Source: an uncultured Clostridia bacterium (GTDB taxonomy: Bacteria > Bacillota > Clostridia > Christensenellales > Borkfalkiaceae). From it: a stretch of 5,464 bases of DNA. The translations under genes and the position numbers were made by a program. Position 1 is the stretch's first letter. Each line of letters opens with the position of its first letter. The stretch lies in assembly GCA_947174175.1 (NCBI GenBank), contig CAMWHW010000076.1, positions 1 to 5,464 of the forward strand, written 5' to 3'. This document shows, one piece after another, positions 1 through 5,444 of the stretch. The notes below the pieces were generated by a model. That model made no database searches and was not told where the DNA came from. It worked only from the letters and a program-made list of their open reading frames with translations.

Positions 1-1
1 G

Positions 2-94
2 CTTTATATACTCACGCCCATATTCTGTGTTGCACTTTTGTGCGGCGCAGTTTTTTCATTTTTAAAAACGGGTAATAAGGTAAGTGCGGAGGCG
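2..94 (+). other. Signal peptide, N-terminus missing
   Basis: Codons 2-64 encode an almost uninterrupted hydrophobic run (key residues LYIL, IFCVALL, AVFSF), followed by a short polar stretch and an A-E-A triplet at 86-94 that fits a signal peptidase I site. The charged n-region must lie left of the window. This, together with the C-terminal membrane helix, sets the topology of the protein. The cleavage position is inferred from the AxA rule only. Confidence 0.75.
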
Positions 95-3000
95 GCTTCG
101 GCAAGCGATATAAAAATATTGACCAACAGTATTGAGTCTCACTATCATCAGATACCGGGGGCTGCTTTCAAAGCAAATGTAGCTGATATGACAACTCCGA
201 TTGCCGATATGCTCGGAGACTGGTCTGAAATCACCAACAGCGACTCCAAGGTGGGTGCAGCGCAGGCGACCGCTTCAAAGCCAGCCCAAGGAGTTTACAT
301 TGATTTTAAGGTTGGCGTAAAAGTACCTGCGTGGGAGGAGTGGACGATTTCTTTTGAATTGAAATATGAATGTGCTTTTACGTGCGGTACCAAATATAAT
401 CTGGCTGCGGCTTTTTATCATTTCCTCCCCGACACAACTACGGACGACCCCAACGATACGCTTGCGGATTCAAGTGTTTTATCGTTTGATATTATGAATA
501 TGCCTCAATCGCCCGATCCCAATATGATTCTTTGTGAGGGTTACCACGTGGTGTCTAATAGTGGTAGTTATAACTACACTTATAAATCGGGTTCTCTTAC
601 TTTTACCAACGAGAGCGATAATGAACAGGATTATACTCTCAGCTTCGGAATATTTGCCAGTGCTAACTTCGGTACTTCTACCTCTTCAAGGGTAAAGAAT
701 GCTTACGCCACGCTGCAAAATACAAGTGTCGAAAGCGTCAGGAAACTGTCGGTACCCAAGCCTACCGGTTTATCATACGATTACGACGGTACCGACAAAT
801 CGAGCACGGCGGATAACGATATTGCGGCTTCGGATTGGTATACGCACAACGGCGACAGCTGGTATGTCCCCGGTGCATGGGTAAGTTATCAGTTGCCTCA
901 GGAAGCAACGGGCGGCAATGCGGCAATTAAAGACGTTAAAAGCGGCGGTTATACTGTCACGGCAACGCTTACGGATAAATATCCGTTCAAGCTCGGCGAG
1001 GGACAATTTTCCAAAACAGCGCAGACTTTTACGATAACTATAAACCCCGTAGTTCCTACGCCTACGGTAATTGCAAACAAGGCGGGTACAAGTCTCTACA
1101 CAAGCAATACTCTTTCGGACGTCACGATAGAGCTGGACAGCAATGTCTCCAACAATCCGAAGGGCACCGTTGCGTGGCTTTATCCGTCCTCGCAGTTGAA
1201 AGAGGGTACTAATAACTATCAATACAAATTTACTTCGCAGGACGCCAATTATACGGATACGACGGGCGAAGTTTCGCTCAACGTTGGCGCCGTTGCGCTT
1301 GCGGGCATACAAGCAACGTATACGCAGGGCAGTAACGTAATTTATACGTCGACGGATATAACCAAGGGTTTGCCCGGCACGTTGACCGTTACCAAGATGT
1401 CCAACGACGGAAAGCCTATGGGCTCGGTTGCGTTAAATAATTTGCAATTCAGCGGCACGCTTACCGTTGGGATGAGCAAGGTAATCATAACGTATACGGA
1501 GGACGGAAAGAACTATACCGCCGACGTGGACGTTGACGTTACAGCCGTTCAGTTAAGGAAAATAGTTGCGGCGCTTAACTCGGGAAGCACGGTGGTGGAA
1601 TCGACCACTATGCAGGCGTTGGCGCAAATGCTTACCGTTAACGCATCCTATAACGACGGAAGCACCAAAACTCTCAATTTCAGTTCGTACACCGTTACGG
1701 GCACGCTTGTAAAAGATACGAACAGTCAAATCACGGTTACCGTAAACAACAATAGCGATTGGGAAAAAGCCGACAGCGGCGTATGTAATCTCACCGTAGC
1801 CGTTCAACCCGCCGAGGTTGACAGCATACACGCGGTATACACGCCCGACCCCGCGTTTACCGTTTACGACCGCACGGCAACTTCCGAACTGAAACCCTAC
1901 ATAACGGTTACCGTCACGTACGTGGACGGAAGCACCAAGGTTATTGCGGACAGCGATTATACAATAAAGGGAAATCTGAAAACCGTGCCTTCGTCGGCGC
2001 TTACCATAGAGTACGGCGGCAAGAGCGATAAAATTTCCGTAAACAATATCGTAAGGGCGCAGCTTGTGCGCGCGTGGATAGAAACGTTTGCGCAGAGCGG
2101 CACGGTTTACGACTCCGACGATTTAAGCGTTTTGTTCGACTTCCTCGTGGTCAAGGCGGAATATTCGCACAAGAGCGATCCGATTAACGTTACGGACGAA
2201 TGCACTTTCGAAGGCGATTTGGTCGCTTCGGATACCGTAAAGTCAAAGATTAAAGTTTTGTTAAACGACAACGGCACGCAGAACGACCTCGGCGACGTTG
2301 AAGTTGAGGTTACCGCGGGCAATTTCAATCTTTTGGATAAGCCGACTGCGGCTAATGCAAAACTTACTTACAACGGCGGGGAGCAAACGCTTACGCTGAC
2401 AAACTTTAAAGACGAATATATGAAGGTCAACGGCATAACGGCGGTTGCGGTGGGAAAATATAAGGCGGTTATTTCGCTTAAAGACCCCACGCACGACCGT
2501 TGGGCGGACAGAACCAAAACCGACTTGGAAATAGAGTGGGAAATTACGCAGGTCGTTTTGAAGCCCTCCGTTTCCGAAAAAGATTATACGGGTGAGGAAA
2601 TAACTTTAAAATCGCTGTTGAATCTTACGGAAGCGCAGTGGGAGTTCGTGACCGTCGGCGGTACGGTCAAGGCAACTAACGCAGGCGACTATTCTGCAAC
2701 GCTGACCATTAAGCCCGAACATTTCGGTAACGTAATATGGAGCGTACAGCAGGTTGAAGCGATTAAAAAAGCGGTTGCGTTTGCCGTTGCATACGACGAC
2801 GCGGTAAGCGCCGACTGCACGGTTAGCTGGAAGATTGCGCCCGCAAGCGTTTCGGCAGTGTGGGACGAAAGCGGAGACGTTCCCGCGCTCAGTTTGAGTT
2901 CGGAAAACGTTCCGTCCGATTTAGTGGTTTATACTTTCAAAGACAAGGAAACGGGCGAAACCGTTTCGGCAAACAGCTTGCTTAGCGGACACAGCTACGA

Positions 3001-4009
3001 AGTGACGGCAACTCTTAACCCCGACGACCCGCGCACGGCGAACTATGCTTTTGCCGCACCTCAACCTTATGAGTTGAGCATTCCGGAAGCTCCGCTTACT
3101 TTGTGGCAGAAGATTGTCAACTTCTTAACTGCTACGCAACTCGGACTTCCCGTTTGGGCTTGGATAGTAATTGCGGTCGTTTCGCTGATATTGCTCGTTC
3201 TGATTATCGTCCTCGGGGCGCGTGCGGCAAAGAAGAAGCGCGAGCGCGAGGAACAGCGCAGGCTGGAAGAAAAAGCCGAGCGCGAGCGCAGGGAAGAACG
3301 CGAAGAACAGCGCAGGCGCGAGGAACGCGAGGAGCGTATGGCAAGGCTCAATCAGCAACAGGCAATGCCTCAGATGATGATGCCGCAAATGATGCCCCAG
3401 ATGATGGGCGGACAGATGCCTATGCAGCAGTCTATGCCCCAGACGGCGCAGTCTATGGCTACGGGCGGCGGAGCTTCGTCCAGCGAAATAGCTGAGCTTA
3501 AAGCCGAAATACTTGCGCTCAAAACGGCGCAGGAATCGGCAAAGGAAATTGCCGAGCTTAAAGCCGAAAACGCGGCGATGAAGGCTGAACAAAACGCGGT
3601 ATTGCGCAGTGACGTAAACGCGCTGCGCGGCGGCGAGCAGGTAATTCAGGGCGGTATATCCATTGACAAACTCACCGAGCTTATCAGAACGGAAGTCAAC
3701 AACGCGCTTGACAGCAGGGCAAAGGCGGCGGCACAGCCCGCGCCCGCAACGCCCGAAAGCAATGCGGCGCCCGCGGCAACGCAGGTTCCGCCTGACGCGG
3801 TTATGACGACGGTGACGACCACCAAGATTGACACGACCAAAAAGCCCGCGCAGGCCGCGCAGGCGCCAGCTCCCGTAAGAACGGTGGTGCGAAACGTGGT
3901 AGCTCCAATGCCGGTTGACGACGGCAGGGTGTTCGACGTGGGCGGGTTCTATACCCCCGCCGACCCGATAACCGATATGGGTTTTACGGACGACGAGAAT
4001 AAGGAATAA
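2..4009 (+). CDS. Large membrane-anchored surface protein with Ig-like modules and a long cytoplasmic tail (5' partial)
   Basis: Not a named gene; function unknown, probably adhesion or cell-envelope structure by analogy with Ig-like stalk proteins. The frame is open to the left edge, and its first visible residues are the hydrophobic core of a signal peptide, so the start lies upstream. The TTG at 38 falls inside that core and is unlikely to be used. Counting from the codon at 2 (1335 visible residues): signal peptide to about 31; unrecognised, probably beta-rich domain about 32-250; two Ig-like modules about 251-431; four Big_3-like modules 432-773; three MBG-like modules about 780-1030; amphipathic juxtamembrane stretch about 1031-1049; transmembrane helix about 1050-1072; cytoplasmic tail of 263 residues ending at the TAA at 4007. 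There is no LPXTG motif, so anchoring is by the helix (N-outside, C-inside). Sampled GC rises from 37% (541-600) to 65% (3241-3300). It converges on the helicase gene across a shared terminator. The coding call is very secure; the function is not. Confidence 0.93.
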   Translation, partial: LYILTPIFCVALLCGAVFSFLKTGNKVSAEAASASDIKILTNSIESHYHQIPGAAFKANVADMTTPIADMLGDWSEITNSDSKVGAAQATASKPAQGVYIDFKVGVKVPAWEEWTISFELKYECAFTCGTKYNLAAAFYHFLPDTTTDDPNDTLADSSVLSFDIMNMPQSPDPNMILCEGYHVVSNSGSYNYTYKSGSLTFTNESDNEQDYTLSFGIFASANFGTSTSSRVKNAYATLQNTSVESVRKLSVPKPTGLSYDYDGTDKSSTADNDIAASDWYTHNGDSWYVPGAWVSYQLPQEATGGNAAIKDVKSGGYTVTATLTDKYPFKLGEGQFSKTAQTFTITINPVVPTPTVIANKAGTSLYTSNTLSDVTIELDSNVSNNPKGTVAWLYPSSQLKEGTNNYQYKFTSQDANYTDTTGEVSLNVGAVALAGIQATYTQGSNVIYTSTDITKGLPGTLTVTKMSNDGKPMGSVALNNLQFSGTLTVGMSKVIITYTEDGKNYTADVDVDVTAVQLRKIVAALNSGSTVVESTTMQALAQMLTVNASYNDGSTKTLNFSSYTVTGTLVKDTNSQITVTVNNNSDWEKADSGVCNLTVAVQPAEVDSIHAVYTPDPAFTVYDRTATSELKPYITVTVTYVDGSTKVIADSDYTIKGNLKTVPSSALTIEYGGKSDKISVNNIVRAQLVRAWIETFAQSGTVYDSDDLSVLFDFLVVKAEYSHKSDPINVTDECTFEGDLVASDTVKSKIKVLLNDNGTQNDLGDVEVEVTAGNFNLLDKPTAANAKLTYNGGEQTLTLTNFKDEYMKVNGITAVAVGKYKAVISLKDPTHDRWADRTKTDLEIEWEITQVVLKPSVSEKDYTGEEITLKSLLNLTEAQWEFVTVGGTVKATNAGDYSATLTIKPEHFGNVIWSVQQVEAIKKAVAFAVAYDDAVSADCTVSWKIAPASVSAVWDESGDVPALSLSSENVPSDLVVYTFKDKETGETVSANSLLSGHSYEVTATLNPDDPRTANYAFAAPQPYELSIPEAPLTLWQKIVNFLTATQLGLPVWAWIVIAVVSLILLVLIIVLGARAAKKKREREEQRRLEEKAERERREEREEQRRREEREERMARLNQQQAMPQMMMPQMMPQMMGGQMPMQQSMPQTAQSMATGGGASSSEIAELKAEILALKTAQESAKEIAELKAENAAMKAEQNAVLRSDVNALRGGEQVIQGGISIDKLTELIRTEVNNALDSRAKAAAQPAPATPESNAAPAATQVPPDAVMTTVTTTKIDTTKKPAQAAQAPAPVRTVVRNVVAPMPVDDGRVFDVGGFYTPADPITDMGFTDDENKE
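95..751 (+). other. N-terminal extracellular domain of unknown family
   Basis: About 219 residues follow the signal peptide before the first Ig-like module. I do not recognise the family. Alternating hydrophobic and polar stretches rich in Thr, Ser, Tyr and Asn suggest a beta-sandwich, and two closely spaced Cys (an E-C-A-F-T-C segment near 371-388) could form a disulfide. Sampled 60-base windows give 45% GC (121-180) and 37% (541-600), clearly lower than the 3' part of the gene. This may be the ligand-binding head on the Ig-like stalk (inference). Confidence 0.5.
752..1294 (+). other. Two N-terminal Ig-like modules (MBG-like)
   Basis: The first module (752-1051) opens with K-P-T-G-L-S-Y-D-Y-D-G and closes with a G-G-Y-T-V-T-A-T-L strand and a T-F-T-I-T-I strand. 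This is the pattern of MBG-type modules: a Y-x-G near the start and a G-x-Y beta strand later. The second (1055-1294) carries G-T-V-A-W, a G-x-N-x-Y-x-Y-K-F turn and strand, and D-A-N-Y before a closing V-S-L-N-V strand, typical of Ig-like filler modules in Bacillota surface proteins. Family assignment is by pattern only. Confidence 0.5.
1295..2320 (+). repeat. Four tandem Big_3-like Ig modules
   Basis: Four diverged protein repeats of 85, 89, 81 and 87 residues lie at 1295-1549, 1550-1816, 1817-2059 and 2060-2320. Each opens with an I/V-x-A strand, has a central T-V-x-Y-x-D-G-S or equivalent strand, then a Y-T-V-x-G-x-L-like strand, and closes with a V-x-V strand. Modules 2 and 3 share D-G-S-T-K, encoded by an identical 14-base stretch at 1655-1668 and 1925-1938, 270 bases apart. 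The pattern matches the bacterial Ig-like group 3 (Big_3) family. They probably form a rigid stalk. Confidence 0.65.
2339..3091 (+). other. Three membrane-proximal MBG-like modules
   Basis: Module one (2339-2551) has K-P-T then L-T-Y-N-G-G-E-Q, a V-G-K-Y strand and a closing E-W-E-I-T. Module two (2552-2839) has K-D-Y-T-G-E-E, an A-G-D-Y-S-A-T-L strand and a closing S-W-K-I-A-P. Module three (2840-3091) has the H-S-Y-E-V-T-A-T-L strand and N-Y-A-F but lacks a clear Y-x-G opening. The Y-x-G / (A/V)-G-x-Y / W-x-I signature is that of MBG-type repeats. They sit directly outside the membrane. Confidence 0.55.
3149..3217 (+). other. Single transmembrane helix (stop-transfer)
   Basis: Twenty-three residues from P-V-W-A-W to V-L-G are uncharged and strongly hydrophobic (Ile, Val, Leu). 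They are preceded by an amphipathic L-W-Q-K-I-V-N-F-L segment (3101-3127) and followed at once by R and a K-K-K-R cluster. The positive-inside rule puts the C-terminal 263 residues in the cytoplasm. Confidence 0.92.
3230..3337 (+). repeat. Arg/Glu-rich charged helix with internal repeat
   Basis: Of 36 residues immediately after the membrane helix, 32 are charged, almost all Arg or Glu with three leading Lys. The R-E-E-Q-R-R block occurs twice, at 3245-3262 and 3299-3316, with one base difference and a spacing of 54 bases (18 residues). Such E/R alternation is typical of stable single alpha-helices or of coiled coils. It would project the tail away from the membrane. Confidence 0.8.
3365..3457 (+). 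repeat. Met/Gln/Pro-rich low-complexity segment
   Basis: Twelve of 31 codons are ATG, arranged as P-Q-M-M units (P-Q-M-M-M, P-Q-M-M, P-Q-M-M-G-G), followed by a T-G-G-G-A-S-S-S linker. Probably a disordered cytoplasmic linker between the charged helix and the coiled coil. No function can be read from it. Confidence 0.8.
3482..3616 (+). repeat. Coiled-coil segment with duplicated E-I-A-E-L-K-A-E block
   Basis: An E-I-A-E-L-K-A-E block is encoded at 3485-3508 and again at 3545-3568, 60 bases apart, with only two synonymous third-position differences. Intervening and following residues keep hydrophobic Ile, Leu, Ala and Met at heptad-like spacing, with no Pro or Gly. This supports a coiled coil of about 45 residues, likely driving oligomerisation of the cytoplasmic tail. 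Confidence 0.75.
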
Positions 4010-4013
4010 AAAG

Positions 4014-4045
4014 ATAACCGCCCGCGCAACTGCGCGGGCGGTTAT
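4014..4045. terminator. Bidirectional intrinsic terminator between convergent genes
   Basis: A perfect 14-bp stem (4014-4027 with 4032-4045) encloses the tetraloop AACT. The stem has 10 G-C pairs, and the A-T pairs are at its base. Read leftward (minus strand), the stem is followed by CTTTTTATTCC, a good U-tract that overlaps the stop of the surface-protein gene. Read rightward, the T-run is interrupted (TTCTATCTT) and weaker. The hairpin fills most of the 38-bp gap, so both convergent transcripts probably end here. Confidence 0.93.
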
Positions 4046-4047
4046 TT

Positions 4048-5259
4048 CTATCTTACTAAAATCAATTTCTTTCGTGCGCGGGTAAGCGCGGTGTACAGCC
4101 AGCGGTTTCTGTCCTCCTTAAAGGCGTAGCTCTCGTCAAAAATAATGACGTTGTCAAACTCCGAGCCCTGCGCCTTGTGGCAGGAAATGCAGTAGCCGTA
4201 CTCGAAACGGTTGAGTGTAAAAACACCCGTCGCCTCGCCGTTCTCGTCAAACTTTGCAAACGTGTCGCCGTGTTTATAGCGGTACTCGCCGTTTTCGAAA
4301 ATGCCGTAATCGAATGGCAGAGCGTCGGGGCACATTTCGTCCAGAAACTCGGGCTTGAACTGCATAAAACCCATCATACTTGCCTTGTCGTAAAAGGGGT
4401 CAATCGCCGTGCCGATTATGCCGTTGACAAGGTTAAAACGCGCCTTGCCGTCAATAAACTGCTCCCAGTTGTTCTGTGTACATATGAGCTTGTCACCATT
4501 TTGCGGCAACCCTTCGAAACCCTTTGCCGCGCGGATAAGGTCGTTTATCCTGGTGCGCGTGCGGTTGAGCCCGCAAATGACCTGGTCGCTTTTCAAAAGC
4601 AGTTTTTCGCGCTGAGCGCCCTCGAACTTTCTGCCGTATAAAACGAACGCCTTGTCGCCGAAATTGCCGAAGGGGATGGGCTTGCCCTCGCGTGCCAGCT
4701 GCGCAAGCTTGATTATGGGGTTGTCAAGCTGTTGCCGAACGATAGAGGTAAGGGTGTAGTCGGGGTTTTTGAGGTAGGTGTTAAAGCCCTCCACGGGCGG
4801 CAGCTGCACGTTGTCGCCGCACAAAAGCACCTTTACGCCGAAGTTCAGAAGGTCGGAAAGCATATCGTCGGACACCATAGAAGCCTCGTCCAGAACGATA
4901 AGCTTAATCGCTTTGTCTATGTTTTCGCGGCGGCGGAAGGTCAGCCTTTCGACCTTGACTTTTTTGCCGTTGATTTCAACTTCCTGCTCGATAGTCTGCG
5001 ACTGGTAAATAAGCCTGTGCACGGTACACGCCGTAACGCCGTTTTTGATTAGCACGGTTGCCGCCTTGCCCGTGGGCGTGACGAAAGCTGCGCTTACCTC
5101 GTCGTCGAGTTTAAGCGTTTCCCTGACGGTATGCTTTAAAAGGGCGGTCTTGCCCGTGCCCGCGTAGCCCGCAAGTACGAAAACCTGGTTTGTGCCCTTA
5201 AAAAACCAGTCGCTTATTTTTTTGTCCGCCGCTGCCTGGTCGGCGTTTAACACTATCAT
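4048..5259 (-). CDS. SF1B DNA helicase, Dda/RecD-like (AAA family ATPase)
   Basis: Predicted ATP-driven single-stranded-DNA translocase of superfamily 1B, acting in DNA repair or replication in the cytoplasm. Motifs in the 403-residue protein: Q-motif around Q8; Walker A G-Y-A-G-T-G-K-T at 31-38; motif Ia T-P-T-G-K-A-A at 61-67; T-V-H-R-L at 79-83; Walker B L-D-E-A-S at 123-127; motif III G-D-N-V-Q-L-P-P-V at 148-156; R175-Q176 (motif IV); N-R-T-R at 232-235; motif V H-K-A-Q-G-S-E-F-D at 361-369; motif VI Y-T-A-L-T-R-A-R at 389-396. Residues about 280-352 should form the 2B barrel. Length fits Dda-type helicases, not RecD2 (about 700+ residues), whose N-terminal domains are absent. The frame is open up to a GTG at 5349, but the ATG at 5259 places Walker A at the usual distance from the N-terminus. 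No Shine-Dalgarno precedes either start. The gene stops two bases from the terminator stem. The precise cellular role is unknown. Confidence 0.92.
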   Translation of the reverse strand: MIVLNADQAAADKKISDWFFKGTNQVFVLAGYAGTGKTALLKHTVRETLKLDDEVSAAFVTPTGKAATVLIKNGVTACTVHRLIYQSQTIEQEVEINGKKVKVERLTFRRRENIDKAIKLIVLDEASMVSDDMLSDLLNFGVKVLLCGDNVQLPPVEGFNTYLKNPDYTLTSIVRQQLDNPIIKLAQLAREGKPIPFGNFGDKAFVLYGRKFEGAQREKLLLKSDQVICGLNRTRTRINDLIRAAKGFEGLPQNGDKLICTQNNWEQFIDGKARFNLVNGIIGTAIDPFYDKASMMGFMQFKPEFLDEMCPDALPFDYGIFENGEYRYKHGDTFAKFDENGEATGVFTLNRFEYGYCISCHKAQGSEFDNVIIFDESYAFKEDRNRWLYTALTRARKKLILVR

Positions 5260-5265
5260 ATAAGT

Positions 5266-5295
5266 ATTGTAACGCCAAAACGATTGTTTCCGCAA
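5266..5295 (-). promoter_or_regulatory. Candidate promoter of the helicase gene
   Basis: Reading the minus strand, TTGCGG (5295 to 5290) and TACAAT (5271 to 5266) are separated by 18 bases. The -10 matches the sigma-A consensus at five of six positions; the -35 has only the TTG. A start site about seven bases downstream would fall on or next to the A of the ATG at 5259, giving a leaderless mRNA, which fits the missing Shine-Dalgarno. Moderate confidence because the -35 is weak. Confidence 0.45.
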
Positions 5296-5314
5296 GCGTT
5301 TTAAAGGCGCAGAT

Positions 5315-5330
5315 ACACAATATATTGTGT
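5315..5330. promoter_or_regulatory. 16-bp perfect palindrome, candidate operator
   Basis: ACACAATATATTGTGT is identical to its reverse complement. A further TTTGTGT follows at 5331-5337, so the TTGTGT half-site is present again in direct orientation seven bases on. It lies in the divergent region, 20 bp from the candidate helicase -35 and 33 bp from the first -35 of the rightward gene, so it could serve either. All A-T at the centre with no G-C stem, so it is not a terminator. The regulator is unknown. Confidence 0.5.
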
Positions 5331-5363
5331 TTTGTGTAAAATTTAGCACTATTTTAAACTTTT

Positions 5364-5391
5364 TTGACGAAAAGTATTGAAAGTTTATAAA
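5364..5391 (+). promoter_or_regulatory. Second, overlapping sigma-A-like promoter
   Basis: TTGACG (5364-5369) and TATAAA (5386-5391) are 16 bases apart, each one mismatch from consensus. It overlaps the stronger promoter at 5377-5405 and is offset 13-14 bases upstream. It could provide an alternative start site or compete for polymerase; use is not provable from sequence. Confidence 0.45.
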
Positions 5392-5405
5392 AGTTGTGAT
5401 ATAAT
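5377..5405 (+). promoter_or_regulatory. Strong sigma-A promoter with extended -10
   Basis: TTGAAA (5377-5382), a 17-base spacer, and a perfect TATAAT (5400-5405) preceded by TG at 5397-5398 (TGnTATAAT, an extended -10). The predicted start site is near 5412, leaving a 5' leader of about 33 bases before the ATG at 5445. This is close to an ideal vegetative promoter, suggesting that the gene at the right edge is well expressed. Confidence 0.85.
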
Positions 5406-5431
5406 TCCGACACTCAAAGTATTTGTTACTG

Positions 5432-5438
5432 AAAGGAG
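5432..5438 (+). promoter_or_regulatory. Shine-Dalgarno AAAGGAG
   Basis: AAAGGAG ends six bases before the ATG at 5445. It fixes the start of the truncated gene and contrasts with the helicase gene, which has no such site. Confidence 0.88.
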
Positions 5439-5444
5439 AAAATT

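Noticed and set aside
773..1312. Minus-strand open frame of 179 codons
   Set aside because: It lies wholly within the Ig-like modules, has a biased Arg/Cys/Val-rich composition with no domain, and has no ribosome binding site. It is a shadow of the real frame.
3125..3592. Minus-strand open frame of 155 codons rich in His, Arg and Phe
   Set aside because: Antisense to the repetitive R/E and Met-rich tail; its His-rich stretch is simply the reverse complement of the Met-codon run.
3092..4009. LPXTG-type sortase signal
   Set aside because: No LPXTG or close variant occurs, and the membrane helix is followed by 263 residues rather than a short basic end.
4177..5052. Plus-strand open frames opposite the helicase gene
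   Set aside because: They overlap conserved helicase motifs on the other strand and have no recognisable domain or Shine-Dalgarno.
4048..5259. Prophage or mobile-element origin of the helicase
   Set aside because: Dda-like helicases are common in phages, but no integrase, structural gene, attachment repeat or other phage gene is visible, so origin cannot be argued.
5260..5349. Thirty-codon N-terminal extension of the helicase from the GTG at 5349
   Set aside because: No ribosome binding site, no counterpart expected before the Q-motif in Dda-like helicases, and it overlaps the candidate promoter and the palindrome.
5260..5444. LexA/SOS box upstream of the helicase
   Set aside because: No CGAAC-N4-GTTCG-type site is present in the intergenic region; the palindrome found has an unrelated sequence.
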